NCBI GenBank assembly: GCA_015501075.1
Contig: JADNYJ010000003.1
Span: forward strand, 124,001 to 188,000
Source: Gymnopilus junonius
Lineage: Eukaryota; Basidiomycota; Agaricomycetes; Agaricales; Galerinaceae
Length of the DNA stretch: 64,000 nt
Reading direction: 5' to 3'
In this document: one piece after another, positions 10,231-22,703 of the stretch
Position numbering within the stretch: the first letter of the stretch is position 1
How the letters are laid out: every line of letters begins with the position of its first letter
Translations under genes and position numbers: made by a program
The notes under the pieces: model-generated
Seen by the model: only the letters and a program-made list of their open reading frames with translations
Database searches by the model: none
Told to the model about the DNA's origin: nothing

Positions 10231-12607
10231 ATGACACAGTCCAAACTAACAGAGCGGATTATGGCGCAGGATCCATCCAGACCGTTTTTTACGTTTGAAT
10301 TTTTCCCTCCGCGTACAGATCAGGTTGGTGTTTAATATATACTGTGGAGTAAACTGATCAACCTTGCGGTGCCTAGGGATTCGAGAATTTGATGTCAAGA
10401 ATTTCCCGACTATCTGCACTGAATCCTCTGGCGATAAGCGTTACATGGGGTGCAGGAGGTTCAACCAAAGATCGTAGTCTTGAGCTAGCAGGATTGACTG
10501 AGAGAAGCGGCCTGACAACCATTTTGCACCTGACATGCACCAATATGGAGATGGGACTGATCGACGAAATACTGAGGGTAGGTGCCAATTATACGTCTGT
10601 TACTTTTTTTGTTAATTTTTTCTGCGAAGGCTGTAAAGTCTCAAGGAATACAAAACATACTTGCGTTGCGTGGTGGTGAGTTCGCTATTCGGCCACTTTT
10701 TCCGACTCATTGACAAACATCATCTCAAGACCCTCCCAGAGGCAAAGAGGAATGGATTGCTTCAGATCCCCGTTTTTCTCGTGCTATTGACCTGGTCTCT
10801 TATATTCGCTCCGTACCTGAATATTCTTCATGGTTCTGTGTTGGAGTAGCAGGTATATATCACCGATAGTCTAATTCACTATATCTTATCAAAGGCAAAG
10901 GATACCCGGACGGACACTCAGACAATCCGGTAGACGAGGATACCGAAATTGACCGATTGAAAGAAAAAGTGGATGCTGGAGCAGACTTCATCATTACCCA
11001 ACTTTTCTACGATGTCGACCACTTCTTGAAATGGTATGTCAAAGTTAGACAACAAGGTTCGTTACCCTGGACTTGCATTTGATCATTACTTATCTTTTGC
11101 TCAGGTATCACTGTCCCAATTTTACCCGGTATTATGCCAATCCAGACCTATGCGTCTTTTGCGAGAGTCACAAAGCTATGCGGAGCGCGAGTTCCAGAAT
11201 CAATATCAGTTCAACTGGCTGAAATCAGTGTAGGTGTCTCGTTGGATTAAAGCTGCAAGACCTCTGATATCGACCGGTTGTAGCACGACGACCGACTGGT
11301 CAAAGACTATGGTGTCAAATTTGCCGTGGAGACTATAAAAATGCTACGATCTGAGGCGGGCATCAATGGCTTCCATTTCTGCACTCTGAATTTGGAGAAG
11401 AGCGTACAACGCATACTGGAAACTTTAGGATGCGTGGGTTCTCACTCTGCAGATCAGAACAAGCTCATTGTGGTACGTCTCACACTGATAGGGTTAATTA
11501 TGCACGCTGATTTGTTTCCTCAGGAGCCGCTCGGCGCATCATCTCAGCGGCCTTTACAAGACGGAGGCTCAGGCTTGGTGATTTCACCGTCGAATGCCGC
11601 CAACACAGCAGCGCTTGGGCTATCGACTCTCCCGACAACGGAAGGGGAAGCTGGGCGTGGCGAACTTAATAACGCGGCAAGTTGGGATGATTTCCCCAAT
11701 GGACGCTTTGGTGACTACAAGAGTCCAGCATTTGGAAATCAAGGCCTTTATGGAGGTTCAGGAATATCGGTGATTTTTTCTCCTTGGTCATTTGTTTCTT
11801 AGAATCATATTAATGCCGATACAGAAAACCGAATTCCTTTCAAGTTGGGGTCGTCCACAAAAGGAGGAGGATTTAACTCGGGTATTCATCGACCACCTCC
11901 ATGGAAAGTTATCAGCCACTCCATTTTCACCAACGCCTCTCTCCGCCGAGTCACTCATAATTCTCTCACAACTAGAGAGGATGAACCAACAAGGTTGGTG
12001 GACTGTAGGTTCACAACCAGCTGTGGATGGAGCCAGCTCATCCGATGATGTCGTCGGTTGGGGTCCAAGGGCAGGATATGTCTTCCAGAAGTGCTTTGTC
12101 GAGTTTTTCTGCTCCGAGCAAGACGTCAATGGAATTGAGGAAAAGATCCATGAAAAGGGGAAGGACAGTGTCCACTACTTCGCTGGTAACTACAAGGTAT
12201 TTGACTTCATTACAGCCTGCTGGTCATCAATTAAGGTATTGTCATACAGGGTGAATGTCGTACAAATGTTCCAGAAGGTGGAAGAAATGCAGTCACTTGG
12301 GGCATATTTCCTGGTCAAGAGATTGTGCAGACCACAATCATTGAACGCGAATCATTTTTATCATGGAAGGTGCTGTTCATATCTCTACTCAGGTGAATCA
12401 AACTCAATAACGTACCGTCAGGATGAAGCATTCTCTATCTGGTCTGAATGGGCTTCATTCTACCGACCAAATTCAGGAGAAAGGAAGCTCCTCGAAGGTA
12501 TCAGGAACAACCGGTGGCTGGTCAGCATTGTACATCATGACTACAAAGATCCAAACGGATTATGGAGCTTCCTATTCGATAATGAACCAAAAAGTAATTC
12601 CTCATGA
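10231..12607 (+). CDS. MET13: Methylenetetrahydrofolate reductase
   Basis: Reduces 5,10-methylene-THF to 5-methyl-THF for methionine synthesis. The N-terminal FAD-binding barrel is clear: FFTFEFFPPRTDQ in exon 1, NPLAISVTWGAGGSTKDRS, HLTCTNM, GIQNILALRGDPP, GYPDGHSDNP, and DAGADFIITQLFYDVDHFLKW. Next come PILPGIMPIQTYASFARVTKLCGARVPE and GINGFHFCTLNLE. The C-terminal regulatory half, the part that binds S-adenosylmethionine in eukaryotic enzymes, includes WGRPQKEEDLTRVFIDHL, WGPRAGYVFQKCFVEFF and VTWGIFPGQEIVQTTI. About nine introns interrupt it, one with acceptor close to 10376. The final frame ends FLFDNEPKSNSS at 12607. Fungi usually have two paralogues (MET12/MET13); which one this is cannot be decided here. 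Confidence 0.93.
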
Positions 12608-12804
12608 ACTGCCTTGTATTTGAATACTTCCATCTACAAAGATAGAACAATGATTATCAGAGGAGACCCTTTGTCCTGCTGATACTGACATTCAACGGGA
12701 GGATGGACCACACTTGGCTCGAGATTGGCATAGCCATTCGGAGCGTGCCTTGTACTTTTGTCTCTGGTGTGCAATATTTTGGAGATGCTGGAAGTATTCC
12801 AGTA

Positions 12805-13429
12805 TCATGTATTGTACATGTCTGTTGGACAGAATTTGCCAATGAAATGGCAATAGATAGCATCTGACGCGTCTTCCTCGTATTCTTCCGTGTCTCCTTC
12901 GTTCTGTTCGTCAGTATCGGCAGTGCCTTCATCGTCGAGGTCTTCCATGCTTGCATCCAAGTCTTGAGCCGAGTCATTTTCTCCGTCATCCTCTAATACA
13001 GAGGGTGCACCACCACTGTGTGCCGATCCAGATTCGTCAGAATCGTCCTCCGCCTGCAAGGCAGTCAGTCAGTCTATAGCATGTTCTTTGCGACTCCGCT
13101 TACGTCGTTCTTTTCTTCCTGCCGGGTCAGGGACCGACCTATGGGAACAAGAAAGCTAAATCCACGATTATGGACGGCATTATTCTGTGGCGAGGAATCA
13201 ATGAAGGAATAAGGAGAATCTGTATCGGTGAAGGAATGCCTACCAGATCCTCTAGCTCGTTCTCCTCATCACTGAGGTCATCCATCTCACGCTGGATATC
13301 TCTGAACGCGTTCAAGTGTGCATAGACGCGTTTTATTGGCAAAGGAACCAAATGGGGCTGAGGTGGCTTTGGCAGGAGGCGCGGAAAGTGGGGATCGCGG
13401 GGTATTAGTGTTGGCGTAAACACGGACAT
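12805..13429 (-). CDS. APC15: Probable anaphase-promoting complex subunit 15 (Apc15)
   Basis: Small acidic subunit of the APC/C that promotes turnover of the mitotic checkpoint complex. Three exons join in phase (13429-13244, 13184-13104, 13053-12805) to 171 residues. Two short conserved blocks match metazoan APC15: FTPTLIPRDPHFPRL near the N-terminus (FPSLFPR in human) and NNAVHNRGFSFLVPIGR (NNLVPIGK in human). These are followed by a long Asp/Glu/Ser-rich tail, as in the human protein. A middle stretch (ELEDL...) is also acidic. Because most of the chain is low-complexity, the call depends on these two motifs. It converges with the MTHFR gene, 197 bp between stops. Confidence 0.72.
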
Positions 13430-14166
13430 GGAGAGAGATGCTCAGAGAACTGAGAACTCAAATTGGGCCAGTCATGATCATCGGCCCGGGCGGCATCTGA
13501 GCTTTTTCTCCCATATTGGGCGCATACCCTCCCTATCGTTGCTGTCTCCATCTTAGCAACTTATACCCCTCGCTTTCATCACTTCAAGCTCCAAGCTCGA
13601 AGTTGAAGTTCAAACTCCAGTCGGCGTCGCGACTAACTGAATTCGGATATAAATGCATAACCTCTCACATGACCTTCCTGCGGCTATGCAACTCCTATGG
13701 CGAGTCAGACTCATAAGCTCGACGCGTATCATGATTCACCAATCCAAACTAACATTTTGAGTACTCCCTTGCTTTAAGGTCGGAAATACGCGTTTATCGT
13801 TGAGAATAACTTTCGGTAAGTACCCAAATGAGCCCTCAATGGCCTCCATAACTCACCTTCTCATGGTATGTAGTACACTTGTAGTACACAGCATGACATC
13901 TGCCAGTGCTGCACCTCCCACTGTTCCTTTGACCAATCTTGAGAGCAATGAATTCGATGGTGCTGAACTTCCATTTTTTCAACTTCATGGCCATGGATAT
14001 AGGCAGGTTATATCAGGCCCACGGATTTCGTCGTGTCATAGTCAACCGAAGATGTATTATGGGCCCGTTACAATACGTGCGCTTCTGGAAATTGCCTTCG
14101 TATTGCCCATAATTGATTTTCTTTAAAGGCAATTATCTTGCCGGTCATGTCAAGAAGACGCTACGT
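13430..14166. other. Intergenic region between APC15 and the F-box gene
   Basis: Contains a plus-strand open frame 13839-14126 starting MASITHLLMVCSTLVV, with a weak hydrophobic N-terminus. It has no homology I recognise and no clear exon continuation, so it is left uncalled. Both flanking genes read away from this region, so their promoters lie here. Confidence 0.4.
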
Positions 14167-16680
14167 ATGTCTCGATCGAAAACCCAGCCAAATTATATGG
14201 ACCTTTTTCTCAAGTTGCCTACTGAGCTCAAGTTGATTGTCAGTCTATTTCTAATATCTCGTAGTCTAAATTCACATGAAACTCTGCAGGTACTGGAGCA
14301 CTTACACCCAATAGACCTCCTGCATTTCTCCCAAGCATCTAAGTATTTTTGGTCAATCATCATGAGTCCCAAGGCTGCTGGCGTTTGGAAAATGTCTTTT
14401 GAATCATACCCTGATTTACCCGCATGCCCTCCAAAGGTTACCAAACCAACCTGGGCACTCATGCTATTTGGCCCTGGCATCTGCTTGGTGAGTCATTCGT
14501 CCCAGTCTAGAACTGATTTCTGACTAGTGCCTCAAGGAATGCGGTAAACATGGTGCCCTGACAGACTTTGCTTTTCTAAAGCAATATTGCGAACTGTGCA
14601 TGGTAAGTACATCTCCTATTTATTATATTATATGACTATGTACCGACTCTGAATAGAAGGCAAACTACGCATATATAAGCTCATTAAGGGATGCTTCAAA
14701 CTGGCCTGTTCCTGTGGACGGCCTGGTCTGCCTCATGCTTCCTAGGTCTTATCGATATCGTTAGTTGCATTTGGCTTCCATGGCGCCCGATCTCATCATA
14801 ATCCCAGACGGTCTCCGCTACACATCAGCATATCCCAGCTTTTCCAATGCCAAATATCTCCGAGAAGACTTCAATGCTATGATGAAAAAAGTCACTCTAA
14901 TACAAGTCCTCATTGAACATCAAGTACCGATACTTTCTGAATTGTTTGAGGATTATAAAATCGCGATTATGGCTCACATTGCGAAGGTTCAACAAGCAAG
15001 TACAATCGCTGTTGATTTCAATTTTATTCGCTGACCTTAATTCGAACCAGGTGAGTGACGAGGCCAACAGCTGGGCAACAGACATTTTCCGCCTTTGTTC
15101 TACCGAGTGCGACACCGCTTTGAGGAAAACAACTGAAAGGTCCGTAGTTCAACTTTCTGCAGAATTTTATCTAAACACCTTTTGAAGATGTAGCCAACGC
15201 CTCCATAATCTTGGACACGAGCTCCAAGATATTAATTCTGTCCGGTTCTCAATATCACAGATCCTCCGCATTGAGGGCGTCTATAGATTCACTTCACGCT
15301 GTGAGTTCATTTCTTCACAGAGAAACTACCCCAAGTGCTGATCAAACTTGCAGCATTCCGGAAGATCCGCCCAAGATTGGAGTCCACCGTAATTAAACGA
15401 AAAACCAGCCGAATTAAAAACGAACGTCAAGAGTTACTTCAAGGCGTATATAGGGACTATCAAAAGACCATTGACCCTAGTTCCTGGCACTGTCTTCCAC
15501 CCATTACTCTTGTTAAAACCATACCAGGATTTGCGGACTTTCTCAATGCACCATATGACAAGAGAGGAGACATAGATCCCGGTCATGCTGTCACCTTGTT
15601 CCCGGACTTTATAGCTGACTGGACGAAGCGACACCAATCAGAAATTCTTCAACTTCTCAAATTTGACGAACAGCAAGATGTCGGAACACGACTCAGGAAG
15701 CTTGAACTCGCGACTTCCGTCGTGACATGTATTGATTGCAGGTGGAAGTCGCAAAGGGGCCTGGTTCTTCTGGGCTGGGAAAACATTTGTCGTCATAAGC
15801 GCATCGAAGCCTACGGTGGATTTTGTTCTAAATTTGAAATCAACGAAGTCGCAAGTGTTGCGGTCAATTGTCTTCTTTCTTGTGTTGGGTTGGACCCAGC
15901 CACCACCACCATTGATGACATGAATTCCCGTGATGACCGGTTTTTATGTGGCAATTGTCCAGCAGAAACATCTCGTGGAATCAAGGGTTTGAAGGCATAT
16001 ACCTGGATCGAATGTGTATGTCTTTATGACCAGTATTTCCTTCGGCGCTGACACAACCTCATAATAGTTGATTCACTCGACAGAGATGCACTTGCAAGCG
16101 AATGCAATGCATGATTCTCCCATATGGCTTCTTCTTAGTCCGGAGGCAACAAGGTTCGTGAAGGAGCATGAGCATGATTACCCTCTCCCGAGCTGGTCTG
16201 TGTGGCGGTGTGGCAAATGCGCCTCCCATTTTGACGAAGTTGTACCCCAAGAAGAAGTGATCTATCATGCAAAGAGAGTGTAAGCTCTGTTATCTTTTGG
16301 TGTGCAGATTTGCTAATTGTCATTACTTCAGGCACTTGATCGACAATCCTGTACTGGGGGTTGATGTTGCTTTTGATAGCAGGCTGTACGTTCGCCAGCG
16401 AAAGGTCTTCCGGCTCGCCATGGATCCCGCATATGAGTTCAGTTGCAAAAGATGCCCAAAGCTACCTGTCTATAAGTTGTGGGAGATGCAAAACCTTGTG
16501 CAGCATCTGCTAGCCAAGTAAGATTTCCTTGTTAAATGATAAGGCAATACTGACATAATGATGTTTAGGCATCACATTGTAGATCCAGTTGAAGAGGAAG
16601 ACTGGGCGAAAGTAAATGTCGTCGCTGCTGTATCATCATCCTTTTCCCCAACTGGCTCCGAAGAGCATTCTAATCTTTAG
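14167..16680 (+). CDS. F-box domain protein, Cys-rich C-terminal half
   Basis: Likely substrate adaptor of an SCF ubiquitin ligase. The N-terminus carries an F-box: LFLKLPTELKLIVSLFL, then LEHLHPIDLLHFSQASKYFWSIIM and VWKMSFESYPDLP, roughly residues 12-85. Downstream are scattered Cys pairs: CLKECGKHGAL...FLKQYCELC, CIDCRW, CGNCPA, CGKCASHF and CKRCPKLP. Similar Cys-pair layouts occur in many mushroom-fungus F-box proteins and may bind zinc. The last coding exon ends PTGSEEHSNL with the stop at 16678-16680. Around eight short introns are implied and their exact edges were not all fixed. The ATG at 14167 is the first that opens directly onto the F-box. The substrate is unknown. Confidence 0.78.
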
Positions 16681-16934
16681 TGCACACTAGAAATGTAGCC
16701 TAGAGTACTTTACTCTTATGCGTGGTCGTTTTATTCTGTTGCTTGAGGCCATAACTTTGTCGTCACTTCTTTGAATCTTAGCCAGCAAGTTACCAATCAA
16801 TACGACTTGTTACTACATCGACATGGACATATACTCTACATATGTGTTATAAATGACGAATATTGCTGCAATTTAAAGAATAAATACAAGTGACAGTGTA
16901 GGGCTACAGCGCACAAGGCATCAGGAGAATTAAT

Positions 16935-19210
16935 TTAATGGGGTATAAGGTCTTGAGGATCCACCAGAGCTGTGCGATTGTTTTTAAGTTTTGGTCTGAG
17001 TGCCAAAGGGCGTATCCAAAGCTTGATCTGACCACTTTTAGTGGCTGTTAGAATACTGCGAGGAAGAAATTGGATAACTGTTAAGATATCACAGTCCAGC
17101 TGCTTTATCTAGAGAAAGAAAGAATGTTAGAGCCATGTGGTACTTGAATGTAAACGTTGTAGACTCACAAGGACGGGTTGAACAAAGGCAATGTCATTAC
17201 GGGAGGGCGCGGGGTGATAACGCGGAGAAGGTGTATCGTCGAGTGCGGGTGAATTAATTGAAGGTAAATACTGAGCTGAGCGGTCTCTTTTGAATGCCAA
17301 AGAAAGGGTAGAGGACATGGACATGCGCTGATGGTGGGTAGCCTGACTTAGTGGTCAGGTACACAACTGAATAAAAATAACCTACACGACTTGCCTGGAA
17401 CTTAGGTCTATGCAATGCACCAGTCGAAAAATCCCACTACAAGAATGATGAACATTGACCAGAAAGATAGGATTATGGGCATTTACCAGAATTAACTTAT
17501 TATCTTCAGCAACGCTTCCAAATCTATACGTTCTCCCGTCGCACCGCAGTTCGTCGAAAGCTACGGAGGAAACAAAAGAAGAGTGTCCTTGACACCGAGC
17601 AATCACCCGTTGTTCCAATGGGGAGAATATCGTCAGGAGGTCATCTTGACCACCAGTCTTTATGAGAAGGTGAGTGGATTATTGTAGAAAAGTATTGATT
17701 TACTCACCAGAATAAAGCGACCGTCTGGTGACCATGCAACGCATGTTAATGCACCGAAATATGACGCGTAGCAGTCGACTAGTCTGCATACCCCTGGTGA
17801 GATTCATGACTGCAAACCTGTGGCAAAGACATACAGTTCTGCTAGCGCGTCAATGACTCTTAAACAGCCATCTTCTGAGATTGCAGCGACGTATTTCACA
17901 TCAGGAGAAAAGACGAAATCTATTTGACAAAAATATGTCCAAAAAGTAAAATCATCCCAACTATACATAACTCACCGACGACACTCTGCCTTGAAATACG
18001 CCAATGACTTACGGGATTTTTGACCGTTTTCTCCTTTTCCGCCTTTCCTGATGCATTAAGTGCATTAGCGCTAGACGTCATGGGATGCCACGGTGGCATC
18101 GTTACTAAAATATTGTCTAGAGGATCCCATTCTTGTGGTGACCCATCGTTGGCAGGAGACATAAGGTTGATTCCATCTGCTAACGGTGAACTTGGGTCTT
18201 GAGGAGTGAAGGACCCATCTTCACGGTCTTTATCATAAACGATAATTGTGCCGTCCGCATGCGATACCAGAAACAACGTAGAAGAGGAAGGAACCCATCT
18301 TACAGCGGTGCACGGAGATGATGTTATTGATCCCTTTATTGATGGTCAGTTCATTCAAGTCTAATGACACACAAAAGGTTCTTGCCTGCTTATTCAGTCG
18401 TCCATAACGAGAGTTTATAGGATCTAGAGCAAATAAATGTGATTAGATCTGACAAAAGTCCTGGGAGCCTCATACCTAACCATATTAAATCACCGGTATT
18501 AAAGCCAATGATGACGTCCAAACGCTCAGGAGTGGCAGTCGAGATATTTGCATCGTGACAGGTTGGATGTGCAGAAAAGGTGATTCTGGAGAGAGGTTCC
18601 TTGGACACAATAAGTTGGAATGATTCAAATAGACAATGTATAAATATACCTTTGCCTTTGATCCAGCCTCTATCCAGACGAAGCTTTTAGCCAGATTGTA
18701 AAACAGAAAGGTAACATCTCCCTGCTTGGACTGCAGGGTTTTCGCCATGCCCTCAGCAGTCTGGATCCGGGTAATAAACGTAGACGAGGTGGTCCGAATA
18801 TTGTGCTTTGGCCTGGTGGCGGTCTTCTTTTTTCCAGAAGAAGCAGATGAAGGTTGAGAAAACAAGTTGTGCGATTGAGATGTATTCGCTGCATGCTCTT
18901 GAGAAGAAGGCGGGGGTGGATCACTTTCATCCGGGGTATCACTGCTTGATAAACTAACGCCGTCTTCGCGATCCTTGATAGCTTTTTCTGACTTATCCTT
19001 CTTTGATTCGGACTTTCCCCCAAGGAGGCTGGCAAACCCAGGCACATTCGCTTGTTTCATTGTTGGAAAGCGCACGACGATACTGCTGACTTTCGACGAG
19101 TATATTGGAGTTCCGATGCTCATTGCCATGTTTTGTTGATGATTAGGCTTGTGCTCATCAGTGACGGAGTAAACACCCTCGGGTGCGACGAAAGTTGAGT
19201 CGTTCTCCAT
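16935..19210 (-). CDS. creC: CreC/WDR20-like WD40 protein
   Basis: WD40 protein that in Aspergillus stabilises the deubiquitinase CreB in carbon catabolite repression; WDR20 does the same for USP12/46 in animals. The N-terminal 130 residues ([16 protein letters not shown]...) are Ser/Pro/Lys-rich and disordered. The WDR20 signature follows: [61 protein letters not shown] and [12 protein letters not shown]. Next come CTAVRWVP...[20 protein letters not shown], an inserted Ser/Pro loop, NPVSHWRIS, and repeats with [12 protein letters not shown] and [33 protein letters not shown]. Another insert then leads to a last blade ([20 protein letters not shown]), with the stop at 16937-16935. About nine introns. 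The start pairs head-to-head with the E1-beta gene. Confidence 0.9.
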
Positions 19211-19332
19211 GAAGCTAGCGTGATGGGAGAAGCAGGGCCGTATGATGGAATCCCGAATAAGAAAGTGTCCACTGCGTCTTTATTTTTGACTACGACTATG
19301 ATGAGCTCCCCGGATCTTAGCCTCTCTCTTTC
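19211..19332. promoter_or_regulatory. Short bidirectional promoter creC / BCKDH E1-beta
   Basis: Only 122 bp separate the two divergent ATGs, so the transcripts must share control sequence. It holds a CTTTATTTTTGACT stretch near 19276 but no motif I can assign. Confidence 0.5.
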
Positions 19333-20962
19333 ATGCCTCTCCTAAGGTCAACCTCCAACATGTCGAAAGTCTCCAGATGTTTCGTTTCTTTAGGCAAACA
19401 GTGTAGACTCAACTCCACCACAACTTCTCCTCCAGCAGATGGCCATCTCCCTTCTGTCGCGAGTTCCGAGTTACTGAGAACTAAACGAGATTCCAGCTTG
19501 CGTACTCCTGGCGTTATCTGGGCTGACAAGGATGCCACCGCACCGCCTCGAATTGCTTTAGGTGGTCGGGAAACACGTAAGATGAATACCTACCAGGCCA
19601 TCCGAGATGCGATGAGCATTGCGTTATCGAAGGATGAGAACGCTGTAGTATTTGGCGAAGACGTTGCTTTTGGGGGGGTTTTCAGGTGTACGATGGTGGG
19701 TTACGTTACAGGACGTTTCTTTCACTGTTTATCTCATTTTGTGATTAGGGCCTTGCCGAGGAATTTGGTATGTATGGTCGATTATGAGATAGAGTTGGAG
19801 CAAACTGACGTACCCGTAGGCAGAGAACGTGTCTTCAATACTCCCTTAACAGAACAAGGGATTGCAGGCTTCGGAATTGGACTTGCTCTAATGGGACATA
19901 CCGCCATTGCTGAAATCCAATTTGCAGATTACATATTCCCTGCCTTCGATCAGGTTAGTCCTTAACTAGATATCCCTTCATTTGCTGTTATTCACTCGAG
20001 GCCCGTAACAGATTGTGAACGAGGCAGCTAAGATCAGATATCGTTCTGGAGGAAGCTATAATGCAGGTGGCCTCACAATTAGAACGCCGACCATGTCCGT
20101 CGTAAGCAGTCGTTTACTTCTTGCTGTCTTGCCGTGGCACACAATTAATGTCTTGCAAGGGACATGGTGGCCTATACCACTCTCAATCTCCAGAGGGATT
20201 TTTTATGGGGGCCTCTGGTCTGAAGGTATTCGCCCAAGTGTCTGCACCCCTGGCCTAAGCTCATAGCAATAGATTGTAATACCACGTTCTCCTGTTCAGG
20301 CGAAGGGACTATTGTTGGGATCAATACGTGACCCAAACCCAGTCATTTTTATGGAGCCTAAAATTTTATACCGATCGGCAGGTCTGTAAAATTCTATCGA
20401 GCTTTCTTTTGAGTCAGCTATTAACTCCTTGTCGTAGTGGAGCAGGTTCCAATAGACGATTTTGAACTTCCGCTGGGCAAGGCTGAAGTCCTCGTACCTG
20501 GGTCAGACCTTACACTTCTAACATGGGGAACACCAGTATACCATTGTGAAACCGCCTTGCATTTGCTAGCGACCCCTCCCCCCGAATTGGACTCTATCAT
20601 TCCCTCATCATTGCGTTTGTCGAAGATAGAACTCATTGACCTTCGGACCATTCTGCCATGGGACGTTGAAACAGTTATTGAGAGTGTCAATCGTACTGGT
20701 CGTTTGGTCATCGTACACGAGGCTGGAATGACAGCAGGTGCTGGAGCTGAAATAAGCGCAGAAATTCAGAAGAGGTGCTTCTTGAAGCTCAATGCACCAG
20801 TCAGACGTGTCACAGGATGGGAGTGAGTGGTTTTTATCTAAATCTTGGCCTGTAGCTTATTATCCCATGAAAAGCGTTCCTGTTGCTTTGCAGTACGAAA
20901 AGTTCCATATACCAGACGCTATTCGCGTTCTTGATGCTGTAATGGAAACGTTAACGTATTAG
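19333..20962 (+). CDS. Branched-chain 2-oxoacid dehydrogenase E1 beta subunit (mitochondrial)
   Basis: Beta chain of the thiamine-diphosphate-dependent E1 that decarboxylates the 2-oxoacids of Leu, Ile and Val. The N-terminal 60 residues (Arg/Ser-rich, no acidic cluster) look like a mitochondrial presequence. Family blocks: [132 protein letters not shown], and [14 protein letters not shown]. The [16 protein letters not shown]-like and IIPWD-type signatures favour the branched-chain over the pyruvate E1 beta. One internal exon (GGCCTTGCCGAGGAATTTG, about 19749-19767) is only 19 nt. A second in-frame ATG is at 19360. Confidence 0.93.
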
Positions 20963-21049
20963 GATATTTTCCGGATTGCAGAGGATGCTTCACGGAACTT
21001 TATGTACTTTTGATTAACTTCTGTTATTCTAACTTTGGCCAGACCGATT

Positions 21050-22218
21050 CTACTTCCTGAGAATCAAACGCCAACGAGTCAATAACCCAGACAGCAGTAG
21101 GCTTGCTTCGAAATTCAGCATAAATATTTCTTCGCGCCATCCAGCCTTGCCCAAGTCTCGAATACACTTTTGGCGAATGTAGGCGCTATTGACAAACTCT
21201 TCTTCTTTGAGTTGCAGAAAACTAGCGTGCTCATGAGAGATATTTGTAAAACTTTCCATTACTAGAGGTCCTGTTGAGAAAAGCGAGATGACGTCCCCCG
21301 TCCTCACGAGAAGGGCTGTAGGCGTTCTATCGACTTGCATTTTTTTTAATCTGCGTGGAACGAAAGGCACGGCGCAAAGCATGAAATATTTTGTAGAAAA
21401 GCCAACGTCCGTTGCCAGGCAGGAGAATTCGATGGTAACTGTGGATCCGGGCCGTGTTCGAACCCTTTGTATGCGTCCCACTTCTGCCTTCAGATCGACG
21501 TAGCGCACGAAATCAAGGTCAAAGTATGGAAATCGATGATTTACAATCAACCTAGGTTCATAGCTGAGTGATGGGTTTGCTTTTATGATGGCAAAAAATG
21601 AGCATTGTTCAATATATATGCTCTCCTCTCTGGGTTGCTTACAAGTATTATCAATATATGCCTGCTGCAAGTTCGTATTCAGACTAAGCAAAGAGGTTGG
21701 CAACAGACACTGCTCACGCGGTTAGGTAGAAACTGCTCTTTTGCTATCCATTTCATGACTTTGATCGACCAGCGTGTACCGGTGTAGAACTCGACGTACC
21801 AGCCAGATGCACGTAACTGACCTTTGATAAGGTAACGGATGTCGCTTGGATCTCGGAGTTCTAGCTGGCCTGCTAGAATGCCGTCCAAAAGTTTGAAAAG
21901 GTTGATTTCTAAGCGAAGGAGATTTCTGGTCCTGGTAGGCTCCAAGAAGCACCGCAAGTCTGACGGACGAGAAACAGACGTGGGAGTAGATACGCTCAAA
22001 AGGGCTCGAAATGCAGCATGATCAGACGGCAGGAGCGATCCAGATGAACGAAATTTTTGGGAGATTTTGTGCAAAAAGAAGATAAATGCAAGTGCGAAGG
22101 GAAAGGCGGCTAGAAGCATGACATTGACAACGGGTTGCCAGTCATTTATAACCAGATATTTCATGCGAGTCTTCAATGCTGAGAATTTGAGTTCCTCTTC
22201 CAGATATTCCTTGAGCAT
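21050..22218 (-). CDS. Membrane-anchored protein of unknown function
   Basis: I do not recognise the family. The N-terminal exon begins MLKEYLEEELKFSALK and carries one clear membrane segment, VVNVMLLAAFPFALAFIFFLH (about residues 29-49). After it comes a basic/polar stretch and a well-ordered region: LRCFLEPTRTRNLLRLEINLF, LKLLDGILAGQLELRDPSDIRYLIKG. The second half includes NPSLSYEPRLIVNHRFPYFDLDFVRYVDLKAEVG, then FSTKYFMLCAVPFVPRRLKKMQVDRTPTALLVRTGDVI, a likely beta-rich domain, ending RWRLILRK at 21050. At least two introns (one after LPNR, one after AYIDNT) are needed to join the halves. Strong codon structure argues for a real gene. It is transcribed away from the RdRP gene. Confidence 0.65.
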
Positions 22219-22703
22219 ATCGAACTAAGGTCCAAAGACTCTAATAGTAATTGCGAGCATCCTTCGACTAGGACTCTAGGAGTGAAGTGCCCGGACTAAC
22301 AAAGCCAAACTTTCCGGCATTGTAGTAATTCAAATTGGTAATTGGTAATAAAATTTTGCTGACTACGCTAATAATAACTCAGGCATTTACGTAGCTACAT
22401 AAGCACCTCGCCAGCTCTTGAAAATCAGAATGAGAACATAGCATCTCAAGGGGGACGTCAGTCGGACCCGCACTCCCCAATTGCTAGAGCAAGCTCCGGT
22501 CACACAATGCTATGGGAAGTGGAGAGTAGAAGAGAAGTCGTCAATTGATGATTGCGCAGTCTCGGGCCGTCTATGCGGTCCGGAGTTACAAATATAGACA
22601 GGCCAAACGAACAATGGCTGTCTTCGAGCGCATACATGTTTGGCCACCTCGATAACCCAGTTCTCTTGGATCTCTTTCTCCTCTATACTCACCACGCCCT
22701 TAG
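22219..22703. promoter_or_regulatory. Divergent intergenic region upstream of the RdRP gene
   Basis: A 485-bp gap between the start of the minus-strand membrane protein and the plus-strand RdRP. It is AT-rich near 22320-22380, with no ORF or RNA gene recognised. It carries both promoters. Confidence 0.45.

Noticed and set aside
21455..21475. GTGTTCGAACCC, another B-box-like stretch
   Set aside because: Lies inside a coding exon; no tRNA fold around it.
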